Positions 34,613-44,246 of a stretch of DNA of 64,000 nucleotides are shown here, in pieces. The stretch is from NCBI GenBank assembly GCA_031292015.1, contig JARLHY010000023.1, positions 33,783 to 97,782 on the forward strand, written 5' to 3'. Below the pieces are notes generated by a model. The model saw only the letters and a program-made list of their open reading frames with translations, made no database searches and had not been told where the DNA came from. This stretch comes from Negativicutes bacterium. Its GTDB lineage: Bacteria; Bacillota_C; Negativicutes; Sporomusales_B; JARLHX01. Made by a program: the position numbers and the translations under genes. The first letter of the stretch is position 1, and each line of letters begins with the position of its first letter.

Positions 34613-35413
34613 ATGAAGGCCGCCAAAGCCAATAAATCTGCTGCCAGGTCCATGGAGATACTGGAATTCATCGCAAAGAACAAGAAACCGGTATCGATGG
34701 CCGAGCTGAGCCGGGAACTGGCTATTCCCAAAACCAGCACCTTTGAACTTGTCTATACTTTAATTGACAAGGGTTTTTTGGAGCAGGCGGATGAAAATCT
34801 GAAGACCTTCAAACTCGGTATGAAACTGTTTCAGGTCGGGGTGGCTTTTCTTACCAACACCGATCTGCACAGCGAAGCCCGCCCGGTCATGGAAGATCTG
34901 ATGCTCCTGTCGGGCCATACCGTCCTCCTGGCGGTAGAAAGCCAGGGACGAATCGTCTATCTGGATAAAATTGAACCGCCGTCGGAAGTAGTAAGAATAG
35001 AAGCAAAACTGGGCTCAAGCAACCCGCTGCATTGTACCGGCCTCGGCAAGGCTCTGCTGGCAGCCTACGCCAACGACAGGGTAAAAGAGCTTACCGGCGG
35101 CGGCCGACTGGTGCCGAAGACGCTGTTCAGCATTCAGTCTTATGACGAATTGATCAGGGAACTGGATCGTATCCGCGAACGAGGCTACTCCATCGATAAC
35201 AAGGAAAGCGAAGTCAATGTATTTTGCCTCGGCGCGCCGATCTACAATCATCTTGACAAGCCTGTCGCCGCGATCAGTGTTCGTTGTCTTGCCTCCGCCG
35301 TCAATGATGACATGATTGAAAAACTCAGCCGCCTGTTAACCCAGAGCGCTCTGCTGATATCCAACAAGCTGGGTTTTCTTAAACCGAGACTGTACTTTCA
35401 GACTGCCGAATAG
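34613..35413 (+). CDS. IclR-family transcriptional regulator
   Basis: The 266-residue protein has an N-terminal winged HTH (SMAELSRELAIPKTSTFELV, about 28-47) and a C-terminal IclR effector domain with the conserved LHCTGLGKALLA (about 140-151) and RCLASAVND. IclR proteins bind small metabolites and control catabolic operons. I chose ATG 34613 since the upstream in-frame codons cover the operator-like site. Matching sites lie just before it and before the hydroxy-acid dehydrogenase gene, suggesting control of itself and of that gene. Confidence 0.9.
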   Translation: MKAAKANKSAARSMEILEFIAKNKKPVSMAELSRELAIPKTSTFELVYTLIDKGFLEQADENLKTFKLGMKLFQVGVAFLTNTDLHSEARPVMEDLMLLSGHTVLLAVESQGRIVYLDKIEPPSEVVRIEAKLGSSNPLHCTGLGKALLAAYANDRVKELTGGGRLVPKTLFSIQSYDELIRELDRIRERGYSIDNKESEVNVFCLGAPIYNHLDKPVAAISVRCLASAVNDDMIEKLSRLLTQSALLISNKLGFLKPRLYFQTAE

Positions 35414-35470
35414 AAATGCCTGTTTAGCAATACCTTACGCCGAATAATAACGGGTGATTATCTCGAAAAT

Positions 35471-35496
35471 TGCGAACGTCATTCGCATATGCGTAC
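35471..35496. promoter_or_regulatory. Probable IclR operator, second copy
   Basis: TGCGAAC-N6-CGCATATGCG-TAC, matching the site at 34573 in all but a few positions. It lies about 130 bp upstream of the hydroxy-acid dehydrogenase gene. Confidence 0.65.
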
Positions 35497-35627
35497 AAAT
35501 CAGGCAAAAATAGCAGCACGTCCTGGCGCGGCGAGCAGGTTCTGCTGACCGGCAGCACTGGCGGCCGACCGCGGGGCAACAGCCCCAAAAGATGATAAAC
35601 CGTAATTTGCGAGGAGGATCACGTAAG

Positions 35628-36584
35628 TTGAAAAAGTACCAGGTAGTAGTGCCCACCGGCATCAGACCGGTGGCAGAAGCAATGCTGCAGCAGGTCTGCG
35701 ATCTAAGAAAATGGGATAACAAAGAGCCGCTGCCGCTCGAGACGTTGTATCAGTGGATGCAGGATGCCGACGGCCTGTTTTTGACCGGCCACGGCGTCAA
35801 AGTCAACAGCGAACTTTTCGACCATGCCCCCAGGCTGAAGGTTGTTGCCCAGGCCGCTGCGGGATATGACAATGTCGACCTTTGCGCCTGCCGCGCTCGG
35901 AAGGTCCCCTTCAGCAACACCCCGGGAGTGGTTGTGGAAAGTACCGCCGAGCTGACCTTTGGCATCATGCTGTCAGCTGCCCGCCGGATTCACGAAGGCT
36001 GGAACTGGGTTCTTTCGGGAAAATGGGAAGAGGCCGAACTGCCCTTCGGCGTGAATCTGTTCGGAAAAACCTTAGGGATCGTCGGGATGGGCCAGATCGG
36101 CGCCGCGGTGGCAAGAAGGGCCAAGGCCAGCGGCATGAAGGTGGTTTACCACAATCGCCGGCGGCGGCCGGACGAGTCCGCGCTGGAGGTGCAGTATATG
36201 GCGTTTGACGAGCTTCTGGCGGCGGCCGACTTCCTTGTCGTTCTTGTGCCTCTGTCGCCGGAGAGTGTTAATATGTTCGGGGCGGACCAGTTTGCAAAGA
36301 TGAAGCCTACTGCATTTTTTGTCAACGCCGCCCGCGGGGGACTGGTCGATACCAACGCCCTCTGCGACGCCTTGCAAAGCGGTAAAATTGCCTACGCCGC
36401 CCTGGACGTCATTGATACCGAGCCTCTGCCTGCCAGCCATCCACTGCTGCGCCTGCCCAATGTTCTTATCACTCCTCATATCGGTACCCTGACTGCCGAA
36501 ACCCGCAACGCAATGGCTTGTCTGGCGGCTGAAAATCTGCTGGCCGGCCTGGCCGGGAAGCCACTGCTTACCGGCGTCGATTGA
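35628..36584 (+). CDS. D-2-hydroxyacid dehydrogenase (NAD(P)-dependent, glyoxylate reductase-like)
   Basis: The 318-residue protein has the family layout: NAD motif GIVGMGQIGAAVARRAKASG (about 146-165), catalytic Arg in NAARGGLVDTNAL (about 231-243), Glu in DVIDTEPLP and His in PHIGTLT (about 284-290). It interconverts a 2-hydroxy acid and a 2-keto acid. TTG 35628 has a GAGGAGG site 10 bp upstream; ATG 35592 has none. The IclR site is upstream and an MFS transporter gene follows after 148 bp, so uptake and oxidation of a hydroxy acid is plausible. Confidence 0.88.
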   Translation: MKKYQVVVPTGIRPVAEAMLQQVCDLRKWDNKEPLPLETLYQWMQDADGLFLTGHGVKVNSELFDHAPRLKVVAQAAAGYDNVDLCACRARKVPFSNTPGVVVESTAELTFGIMLSAARRIHEGWNWVLSGKWEEAELPFGVNLFGKTLGIVGMGQIGAAVARRAKASGMKVVYHNRRRRPDESALEVQYMAFDELLAAADFLVVLVPLSPESVNMFGADQFAKMKPTAFFVNAARGGLVDTNALCDALQSGKIAYAALDVIDTEPLPASHPLLRLPNVLITPHIGTLTAETRNAMACLAAENLLAGLAGKPLLTGVD

Positions 36585-36732
36585 ACCTGTGTTGGAAGGC
36601 ACCCTGACGATAGCGACAAAGCATCCGGAGGGAGTGATGGGGCGGGATATTCCGATAGCCGCGTCGAGTGTGACACCTGGCAATTTGTTGTGAGCCTGTC
36701 TTAGCAAAAAAATGAGAAGGTGGAGATTATTC

Positions 36733-38037
36733 ATGGACACAAAAATGGAAACAGGTGGGGCGATCAACATCAAACCGCAGGGAAATGTGCGGTGGAAAGT
36801 AATTATTCTGCTGCTTGTTGTCGGCGTTATCAATTATCTTGACCGCACCAACCTGTCGATCGCAGCCCCGGAGATGATGAAAGAACTGGGCCTGACCAAC
36901 ACCGACATCGGGTTGATGGGAGCGGTATTTTCCTGGACTTACGGGCTGATGCAGCTGCCGTCAGGCTGGCTGGTCGACCGGTTCGGGACCAAAAAGGTAT
37001 TATCCGGGGCGGTCATCTGGTGGAGCCTGGCGACTGCGGCCACCGGCCTGTGCAGCAAGATGAGCTCCTTCCTCGCCGTCCGCTTCCTGCTGGGCGTGGG
37101 TGAAGCCCCCTGCATGCCGACCTGCGCTAAAATCACATCCTACTGGATTCCCAAGAAAGAACGGGATTTCGCAACAGGCGTCTGGGATTCGGGTTCCAAG
37201 TTCGGCCCGGCGATCACCCCTCCGCTGCTTGTAGCCATTATGCTTTTGTTCGGCTGGCGGGCTCTGTTCTATATCACCGGCCTGATGGGTATCGTTTTTA
37301 TCGTTTTTTTCTGGTTCATGTATCACAATCCCAAGGAAGACAAATCCCTGTCCAAGGAAGAATACGACTATATTACTCACGACGGCTCCGGTGTGGAGCA
37401 TCGCATCACCCAGGCCAAAATCAGCTGGATGAGCCTGTTTGGCTACCGTAGTGTGTGGGGCATGGTGCTGGGCTATTTCTGCACCATCTGGATCTGGAAT
37501 ATCTTCCTGGTCTTTCTGCCGCTGTACCTTCTGAAGACCCAGGGCATCTCCCTGGCCCAGCTGGGGCTTTACGCCAGCGTTCCCTGGATAGGCGGCATTG
37601 TCGGCGAAATCCTCGGCGGCTGGTACACCAAAAAGCTGCTGGAAAAAGGCAATCATTCCCCGATGGTTACCAAACGGCTGATCATCAGCGGCAACGCCAT
37701 TGTTACCGGTATCGCCGTCTGCTGCATTCCTTTCGTCCACGGCATTGTGGCGACTCTGGCCGTGCTGACGGTGGCTCTCTTCTGTATCGCCAGCATGCAG
37801 GGACGGGCCTGGGCCCTGGCCGGCGATGTCGCACCGCCATCGATGGTGGCTTCGGTTGGGTCGATCCAGAACTTCGGCGGGTATTTCGGCGGTGCGTTCT
37901 CGCCGATCGTCGCCGGCATGATCGTCGACGCCACCGGCTCCTATACCCTCGCTTTTGTCAGCGGCGGTATCATCATCGCCTGTGCGGCGATCTGCTACGG
38001 ACTCATTGTAAACCGCCCGATCGAAGAACCGGCATAA
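36733..38037 (+). CDS. MFS transporter, anion:cation symporter (sugar-acid) type
   Basis: The 434-residue protein has about 12 membrane segments. The first helix carries NYLDRTNLSIAAP, the hallmark of the anion:cation symporter family (glucarate, galactonate, tartrate carriers). The loop after helix 2 has GWLVDRFGTKKV. ATG 36733 has an AGAAGGTGGAG site upstream; ATG 36712 lies before it. It ends before a strong terminator, closing the IclR-linked group. The substrate is probably a sugar acid or hydroxy acid. Confidence 0.9.
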   Translation: MDTKMETGGAINIKPQGNVRWKVIILLLVVGVINYLDRTNLSIAAPEMMKELGLTNTDIGLMGAVFSWTYGLMQLPSGWLVDRFGTKKVLSGAVIWWSLATAATGLCSKMSSFLAVRFLLGVGEAPCMPTCAKITSYWIPKKERDFATGVWDSGSKFGPAITPPLLVAIMLLFGWRALFYITGLMGIVFIVFFWFMYHNPKEDKSLSKEEYDYITHDGSGVEHRITQAKISWMSLFGYRSVWGMVLGYFCTIWIWNIFLVFLPLYLLKTQGISLAQLGLYASVPWIGGIVGEILGGWYTKKLLEKGNHSPMVTKRLIISGNAIVTGIAVCCIPFVHGIVATLAVLTVALFCIASMQGRAWALAGDVAPPSMVASVGSIQNFGGYFGGAFSPIVAGMIVDATGSYTLAFVSGGIIIACAAICYGLIVNRPIEEPA

Positions 38038-38056
38038 GACTGCTTTCTCCTGCTTT

Positions 38057-38094
38057 AAGAACAAGTCCAAGCGGTGACGCTTGGACTTGTTCTT
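38057..38094. terminator. Strong hairpin terminator
   Basis: A perfect 17-bp stem (38057-38073 with 38078-38094) with a GTGA loop, then TGTAAAAAA; the A/T on both sides allows either direction. Confidence 0.75.
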
Positions 38095-38251
38095 TGTAAA
38101 AAATGATTGTCGCTTCGCCAGGAATCGGCTGCTTTACATCTAATTGTATAATAAACGGCTCGCATCAGGCTCCCTGAGATATTTCACCATCATCAAGAAT
38201 GGCGGCCGAAGAAACAGCAGAAAACCACACTACACTGGCGAGGTGAAGCTT

Positions 38252-39649
38252 ATGGCGTTAACTGCCGCCCATCTATACAGCCTGGTGATCACCCTGGCCC
38301 TGGTCACGCTGGTTGGCTTGGCTGCTGCCTGCAAAGTTAAGTCCAATACCGACTTTACTGTCGGAGGCCGCTCCTCAGGCGCATCTCTTATCGCCGGAAC
38401 GATCATCGGTACCATCATTGGCGGTGCGTCCACCATTGGTACAGCCCAGCTGGCCTTTGCGGTCGGGCTGTCGGCCTGGTGGTTCACCCTGGGAGCCGGG
38501 ATAGCCCTGCTGGTGCTGGCCTTGTTTTACGCCAAACCGCTGCGGGCCTCCGGCCTGCAGACCATACCTCAGTATTTGGTGATGAATTATGGTCCGGTTG
38601 CCGGTCCTATTACCAGCATTACCTCCTCGATCGGCATTTTTTTCAGTATTGTCGCCAACATTCTGTCCGCAACACCGCTGCTTGTGGCCATATTCGGCTT
38701 TTCCGCCTTTCAGGCCGCGGCCGCGGTGTTTTTCCTTATTGTCGTCTACGTCTTTTTCGGTGGTGTCTGGGGCACCGGGTTGGTCGGCATCCTCAAGGCG
38801 GTGCTGATCTATGTGACCCTGCTGGCGGCCGGGCTCATCACTTATCGGGAAATGGGAGGCTTCAGCGGCTTTATGGCAGCTTTCCCTTATCAGCCCTGGT
38901 TCAATCTGTTCGGCCGCGGCCTGTGGATCGATGTGGCCAGCGGGTTGTCTTTGCTTGTGGGCACCCTATCGACCCAGACCTACATCCAGGCCGTGTATTC
39001 AGCCAAGGATGTCCGGACTGCCCGCAACGGAGCGGTATTGGCGGCGCTGATCACTCTGCCCACCGGTATTCCGGCGGTAATGGTCGGTTTATTCATGCGG
39101 GCGCATCATCCGGAAATCGCGGCCATTGACGCTCTGCCCCTGTTTATTGTCAATTACCTGCCTCCCTGGCTGGGGGGCGTGGCCATAGCAACGCTGCTGC
39201 TGGCCGCCGTCGGTTCGGCGGCGGGACTGGCCCTCGGGGTGGGGACCATGCTGTCCGGCGATCTTGTGGCTCTGTGGCTGCACAAGTTCAAAGGCAGCCC
39301 GGTACTGTGGATCACCCGGCTTGCGGTGCTGCTAACCACGCTGCTGGCAACACTGTTTACTTTCGGCAATCTCAACTCCTTGATTTTGCAGTGGAATTTC
39401 TTGTCGATGGGCCTGCGGGGGGCGGGCATCTTTCTGCCGCTGTCGGCGGCGGTGTTTTTCCCGGGGCTCGTCGCCGCCCGGGAAGCGATCTGGTCAATGG
39501 CGGCCGGCGCCGGGGTGGCTCTGGTCTGGAAGCTGATTTTTCCTGAAGGCATCGACCCGTTATACGCCGGGATGGCTGTCAGCGGCCTTTTCCTTGTGTA
39601 CGGATGGCTCGGCCGGCGTAAGATGGGCCGGGATAAGCGCCGGCCATAG
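38252..39649 (+). CDS. Sodium:solute symporter family transporter
   Basis: The 465-residue protein has about 13 hydrophobic segments and the SSS features FTVGGRSSGASLIAGTIIGT (about 30-49) and GGASTIGTAQLAF. It couples sodium entry to uptake of an organic solute. The start at 38252 has GAGGTGA upstream; a longer frame to 38144 overlaps the -10 region. A TATAAT at about 38149 may be the promoter. The sigma-54 regulator gene follows in 21 bp. Confidence 0.88.
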   Translation: MALTAAHLYSLVITLALVTLVGLAAACKVKSNTDFTVGGRSSGASLIAGTIIGTIIGGASTIGTAQLAFAVGLSAWWFTLGAGIALLVLALFYAKPLRASGLQTIPQYLVMNYGPVAGPITSITSSIGIFFSIVANILSATPLLVAIFGFSAFQAAAAVFFLIVVYVFFGGVWGTGLVGILKAVLIYVTLLAAGLITYREMGGFSGFMAAFPYQPWFNLFGRGLWIDVASGLSLLVGTLSTQTYIQAVYSAKDVRTARNGAVLAALITLPTGIPAVMVGLFMRAHHPEIAAIDALPLFIVNYLPPWLGGVAIATLLLAAVGSAAGLALGVGTMLSGDLVALWLHKFKGSPVLWITRLAVLLTTLLATLFTFGNLNSLILQWNFLSMGLRGAGIFLPLSAAVFFPGLVAAREAIWSMAAGAGVALVWKLIFPEGIDPLYAGMAVSGLFLVYGWLGRRKMGRDKRRP

Positions 39650-39670
39650 CCAGGCCAAAGGAGGGATCCT

Positions 39671-41584
39671 GTGGGGAAAATAGTCTTTTGTGTTCCCTTG
39701 CTGGAGGACGAAACGCTGGTTCGGGAAATTTTCGGTCAACAAAACGATGAGGATTGGCAGCTGGAGACACTGTTCGTCCGGGGAACCCAGGAAACCCGCC
39801 TGTCAGGGGTCGAGGCCGACGCGATTATTGCCCGGGGAATAACCTGGGTCGCCGCCCGGAAGATGTTCCAGGACATTCCGGTCATCGAACTTCCGATCAC
39901 TGGCTATGATATCATGCGGGCTGTCGGGGAGTGCCGGGAAAAGGTTCAGGCCGACAGAATCGCCGTCATCGGGACGCCGGGGATGATTTGCGGTGTCAAG
40001 ACCATTGAGCGGCTGGTTGCTGTCAGTCTTGAGCCTTATCCCATCCATGACGAAGAGCAGGCGGCAGGCGTGCTGAGCCAGATTAAAGCCGCCGGCATTT
40101 CCACCGTCATCAGTGGCGGGACAGTCGGCGACATGGCGGTCGCGCGGGGCATGAACGCTGTCTTGGTTCATTACGGACGGGAGGCGATTTCCCAGGCCTT
40201 GACCGAGGCCAAGCGCGCCATCACCATCAGACGGAGAGAAAGGGAAAGGGCCGAACAGTTTCGCAACATTCTCGACTTTTCCCTGGAAGGCATTGTCGCC
40301 GTTGACGGGAACGGGTGCTTGAACCTGGTCAACAAAGCGGCAAGTGACCTTGCCGGGATTAGCGACCGGGATATCGGCCAAAAAGCCAAAGATGTCGCCG
40401 CCAGGCTTCATCTTGACCGGGTTCTGGCAACAGGACAGGCCGAGCTGGGGCTTTTTGAGGCTCTGGCCGGACAACAGGTTGTCGTCAATTGTGCTCCCAT
40501 CATCATTCAGGACCGTCTCGCGGGAGCCATTGCAACTTTTCAGCCGGTCCAGGCCCTGCAGGAACTGGAAGGCAAAATCAGAAAACGGATTCATACCCGC
40601 CGGCGAATGGCCAGGTTCCGATTCCGGGACATCGAGAGCAACAACCCGGCCATGCGCAGAACGATCCGTTTGGCGAAAGAATACGGCAAGGTCGATTCCA
40701 ACGTGCTGATCCTGGGCGAGACCGGGACCGGCAAAGAAGTGTTTGCCCAGAGCATCCACAACGCCGGCGCCAGGAGCCAGGGCCCCTGGGTCCCGGTGAA
40801 CTGCGCGGCGCTGCCGGAAAGCCTGCTGGAAAGCGAACTGTTCGGTTATGTCGAAGGTGCCTTTACCGGGGCGGCCCGCGGCGGCAAGACCGGCTTGTTT
40901 GAGCAGGCCCATCAGGGAACCCTTTTTCTTGATGAAATCGCTGAAATATCGCCGAAGATCCAGGGGCAGCTGCTTCGGGTGATCCAGGAAAGAGAAATCA
41001 TGCGCCTTGGCGACGAGCGGCTCATCCCGGTCGATGTCCGCTTGATTGCCGCCACCAACCGCGATCTGCAAAAAATGGTCAAAGAGGGGAAGTTCAGGGC
41101 CGATCTTTATTATCGCCTGGATGTTCTCCGGCTGGAGATTCCCGCCCTGCGGCAGCGAAAAGAAGATATTCTTCCCTTGGCCCAGAAATTTATGAGAAAC
41201 TTTGCCGAGCGGTTCAAATCGGCCCCTAAGGTGCTGACCCCCGAAGCCTGCGCTCTATTGGCCGGCTATGCCTGGCCGGGTAATGTCCGCGAACTGCTCA
41301 ATATAACCGAACGGTTGATGGCGCTGGGCGACTGCACCCTGGCCCTGATTGACGAGGTCACCCTGGAGACTGTTTTGGGCCAACCCGGACCGGGTAGCGG
41401 CGAAGTCGACGGCAAGTGGCAGGAAACCTCAGCCCGGCAGGCGAAACGCCTGGCGCAACAGGAAAAGATCAGGACCGTCCTGGCTGAAACTAACTACCAT
41501 TATGGCCATGCCGCCCAAAAACTCGGCATGAGCCGGACAACACTGTGGCGGCGCCTCGGCGGCAAGAGCCCCGGCGGCGGCTGA
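39671..41584 (+). CDS. PrpR-like sigma-54-dependent activator
   Basis: The 637-residue protein has an N-terminal PrpR_N sensor (about 1-180; ITGYDIMRAVGEC, VISGGTVGDMAVA), a PAS domain (about 195-300), a sigma-54 AAA+ domain (about 325-550) with GETGTGKE, EGAFTGAAR and FLDEIAE, and a Fis-type HTH (HYGHAAQKLGMSRTTLWRRL). PrpR_N domains bind small acids. It begins at GTG 39671 with AAGGAGG. Phased repeats and a -24/-12 promoter lie just downstream, so the pdxA-like operon is the likely target. Confidence 0.93.
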   Translation: MGKIVFCVPLLEDETLVREIFGQQNDEDWQLETLFVRGTQETRLSGVEADAIIARGITWVAARKMFQDIPVIELPITGYDIMRAVGECREKVQADRIAVIGTPGMICGVKTIERLVAVSLEPYPIHDEEQAAGVLSQIKAAGISTVISGGTVGDMAVARGMNAVLVHYGREAISQALTEAKRAITIRRRERERAEQFRNILDFSLEGIVAVDGNGCLNLVNKAASDLAGISDRDIGQKAKDVAARLHLDRVLATGQAELGLFEALAGQQVVVNCAPIIIQDRLAGAIATFQPVQALQELEGKIRKRIHTRRRMARFRFRDIESNNPAMRRTIRLAKEYGKVDSNVLILGETGTGKEVFAQSIHNAGARSQGPWVPVNCAALPESLLESELFGYVEGAFTGAARGGKTGLFEQAHQGTLFLDEIAEISPKIQGQLLRVIQEREIMRLGDERLIPVDVRLIAATNRDLQKMVKEGKFRADLYYRLDVLRLEIPALRQRKEDILPLAQKFMRNFAERFKSAPKVLTPEACALLAGYAWPGNVRELLNITERLMALGDCTLALIDEVTLETVLGQPGPGSGEVDGKWQETSARQAKRLAQQEKIRTVLAETNYHYGHAAQKLGMSRTTLWRRLGGKSPGGG

Positions 41585-41616
41585 ACTGCGCAGAATGACA
41601 AGCCTGGTTGAACAAA

Positions 41617-41653
41617 CTGAAACAAAATGAAATAAAACGAAACAAACGAAACA
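41617..41653. promoter_or_regulatory. Phased GAAAC repeats, probable activator site
   Basis: Four copies of [T/C]GAAA[C/T] start at 41619, 41629, 41639 and 41648, spaced 10, 10 and 9 bp, so they lie on one face of the helix. They sit about 140-170 bp before the sigma-54 promoter, as expected of enhancer sites. Confidence 0.6.
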
Positions 41654-41785
41654 GATTGTAAGAATGTTCAAAAAATAACGCTTTTACTCTGCATGAAAAG
41701 TCCGGCCAACTATCCTGGCCTGACCTCAGGCGGCAAGGGCGTTTCCGACGGCAGGCCGCGAGTGGGCTGCTTTTTTTTGTATTGT

Positions 41786-41801
41786 TGGCATAAAAATTGC
41801 T
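41786..41801 (+). promoter_or_regulatory. Sigma-54 (-24/-12) promoter of the pdxA-like operon
   Basis: TGGCAT-N5-TTGCT, with GG and GC 10 bp apart. It is nearly the same as the promoter before mop. It is 67 bp upstream of the first gene. Confidence 0.8.
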
Positions 41802-41867
41802 TCTTGAATAACAGCAAAGCTCGCCAGGTTTTTCCCGGCAGGTAAATGACAAAAGGAGGAATCCGGA

Positions 41868-42860
41868 GTGAAACCGTTATTAGGAATAACATTAGGAGAT
41901 GCGGCCGGGGTCGGACCGGAGATTATCGCCAAACTATGCGACCAGGATCGGCTTGCCCAGTATTGCCGGCCTGTGCTGGTCGGCGATGCCCGGGTGCTGT
42001 TAGCCGGGATGAAGATTGCCGGGGCAGATTTCCCTTTCAGGGTGGTAAGCGCCGTCGAAAATGTGGACTGGGAAGGGCCGGTTTCGATGCTCGACTTGAA
42101 AAACCTCGATCCGGACAGTGTCAAGCCAGGTCTTGTCGATCCCAGGTCCGGCAAAGTGACTGCCGACACGCTGCTCTATTGTCTGGAGCTGCTTAAAAAA
42201 GGCCAGCTGGACGGTCTGGTCTTTGCCCCGCTGAATAAGGAGGCCATGAAACGGGGCGGTCTCCAGTTCGAAGACGAACATCGGCTGTTCGCCCATCATC
42301 TCGGCTGGGATAAACCCTCCGGCGAAATCAATGTATTCAATGATCTGTGGACAACACGGGTAACAAGCCATATACCGCTGAGCGAGGTATCCTGCCGCCT
42401 GTCGCAGGAGAATATTCTCCGGGCGGTTTCGCTGGCTCATCAGACCCTGAGCCGGGCCGGGTACGCCCACCCGCGGATCGCCGTCGCGGCGCTGAACCCT
42501 CATGCCGGGGAGGGCGGCCTGTGCGGCCGCGAAGAGGTCGACATCATCGCCCCTGCTGTCCAGGCAGCCTGCGAGCAGGGCCTGGAAGTGACAGGGCCGT
42601 TTTCGGCGGACACCATTTTTATCAACGCTTTTAACGGAACCTACGATGCGGTTGTGACCATGTATCACGACCAGGGACAGATCGCCATGAAACTGATGGG
42701 CTTTCAGTTCGGGGTCACGGTGGCCGGCGGCCTGCCTTATCCCATCACTACCCCGGCCCACGGCACGGCCTTCGATATCGCCGGCAAAGGCGTGGCGAAA
42801 ACCGACGCCACAGAACGGGCGGTCCTCATCGCGGCGAAGATGGCCGGCTGGCGGGGCTGA
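41868..42860 (+). CDS. PdxA-family 4-phosphohydroxy-acid dehydrogenase (PdxA2-like)
   Basis: The 330-residue protein has the PdxA fold features GITLGDAAGVGPEII (about 5-19), APLNKEAM (about 122-129), NPHAGEGGLCGREE (about 207-220) and MYHDQGQIAMK (about 266-276) with metal-binding His and Asp. PdxA makes a pyridoxine precursor, but copies in catabolic clusters oxidise 4-phospho-threonate or -erythronate. Its place after a PrpR-like regulator and before MFS genes favours the catabolic role. No kinase of the DUF1537 type is visible, which such a path would need. The GTG start has AAAAGGAGG upstream. Confidence 0.85.
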   Translation: MKPLLGITLGDAAGVGPEIIAKLCDQDRLAQYCRPVLVGDARVLLAGMKIAGADFPFRVVSAVENVDWEGPVSMLDLKNLDPDSVKPGLVDPRSGKVTADTLLYCLELLKKGQLDGLVFAPLNKEAMKRGGLQFEDEHRLFAHHLGWDKPSGEINVFNDLWTTRVTSHIPLSEVSCRLSQENILRAVSLAHQTLSRAGYAHPRIAVAALNPHAGEGGLCGREEVDIIAPAVQAACEQGLEVTGPFSADTIFINAFNGTYDAVVTMYHDQGQIAMKLMGFQFGVTVAGGLPYPITTPAHGTAFDIAGKGVAKTDATERAVLIAAKMAGWRG

Positions 42861-42895
42861 GTCTGCAAATACCGAAGGGGAGAGAGGGATATTCG

Positions 42896-44215
42896 ATGAG
42901 TGATAAACCGACCAAAGTACGGCGCTGGGTTTTATTTGTAGTCTGCCTCGTTTACCTGATCACCTATCTTGACCGGGTGAACATCTCGGTGGCCGCCCCG
43001 CTTATGATGAAGGATTTTAACCTCAACAAGCTGGAATGGGGCCTGGTGTTATCGGTCTTTTCCTGGACCTACGCCTCGTTTCAGATCCCGGTGGGCATGC
43101 TCAGCGACAAGCTGGGGGCTCGCTCGGTGCTGGCCGGGATCGTGGGATTGTGGTCGGTTATGACCGCGGCTACCGCCCTGGCCTGGAATTATACCTCTCT
43201 TCTTGTCATCAGGCTGCTGTTCGGAGTGGGCGAAGCCGGCTGTTTCCCTACCGCCACCAGGGCCTTCTCCCACTGGATGCCGGCTACCGAACGCGGCTTT
43301 GCCCAGGGGCTGACCCATGGCTTTGCCCGCTTCGGCGGGGCGGTCACCCCGCTGATTGTCGCCGTCCTGATGGCCCAGTGGGGCTGGAAATTCGTTTTCT
43401 ATTGTTTCGCTCTCATCGGCGTGGCCTGGTCGGGAGTCTGGTACTACTGGTACCGGGATAACCCCGCCGAGTACAAAGCCCGCTGGGGCGGCATCAACCA
43501 GGCTGAAATCGATCTGATCAACAGCGGCAAGTCCGATAAACCCAAACCCAAGCTGCCTTTCAAAACCCTGATGAAAAGCCCGAATATGTGGTTTCTATCC
43601 CTGAGCTACCCGACCTATTGTTATGTCATCTGGATTTACATGACCTGGCTGCCGGCTTACCTGGTGGAAGCCCGCGGCTTCGGCATCATCAAAATGGGTA
43701 TCTTCGCCAGCCTGCCGCTGCTGGCCGGGACCATCGGCGACACCCTTGGCGGCTGGCTGTCGGATAAACTGTGGGCTCGCACCGGCCGGGGCAAGTTCTC
43801 GCGCCGGGTCGTCGCCATGTCCGGTATGCTGGTGGCGGCCGCGTTTATGATTCCCGGCGCTACCACCGATTCGGCGTACCTTGCCGTTTTCTATCTGGCC
43901 TGCTCGCTGTTCGGGCTGGAAATGGCGGTGGGGGTCTACTGGGCGGTATGCCTGGATGTCGGCCACGAATACGCCGGCACGGTGTCCGGGATGATGAACT
44001 CTGTCGGCAACATCGGCTCGGCCTTGTCCCCGCTGGTGTTCGGCGCCATTCTCCAGTTTACCGGTTCCTGGGTCTATCCCTTTCTGGTCGCCAGCGCCAT
44101 CCTGGTAGTGGGAGCGTTGCTTTGGCTTAAGATCGATCCCGAGCTTACCGTGGTGGAGGAGCTGGGACTGACGGTGCCGGAAGAGACGGCCGGCAGCTCG
44201 GGTAATATCAAATAA
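42896..44215 (+). CDS. MFS transporter, anion:cation symporter type
   Basis: The 439-residue protein has about 12 membrane segments and the family helix-1 signature TYLDRVNISVAAP, plus GMLSDKLGARSV in the first cytoplasmic loop. It should import an organic anion with protons or sodium. GGGGAGAGAGG precedes the ATG. It lies 35 bp after the pdxA-like gene and 31 bp before the next MFS gene, so one operon is likely. Confidence 0.9.
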   Translation: MSDKPTKVRRWVLFVVCLVYLITYLDRVNISVAAPLMMKDFNLNKLEWGLVLSVFSWTYASFQIPVGMLSDKLGARSVLAGIVGLWSVMTAATALAWNYTSLLVIRLLFGVGEAGCFPTATRAFSHWMPATERGFAQGLTHGFARFGGAVTPLIVAVLMAQWGWKFVFYCFALIGVAWSGVWYYWYRDNPAEYKARWGGINQAEIDLINSGKSDKPKPKLPFKTLMKSPNMWFLSLSYPTYCYVIWIYMTWLPAYLVEARGFGIIKMGIFASLPLLAGTIGDTLGGWLSDKLWARTGRGKFSRRVVAMSGMLVAAAFMIPGATTDSAYLAVFYLACSLFGLEMAVGVYWAVCLDVGHEYAGTVSGMMNSVGNIGSALSPLVFGAILQFTGSWVYPFLVASAILVVGALLWLKIDPELTVVEELGLTVPEETAGSSGNIK

Positions 44216-44246
44216 CAGCAGAAAAATAAACGAGGGGGTTTTTTCA

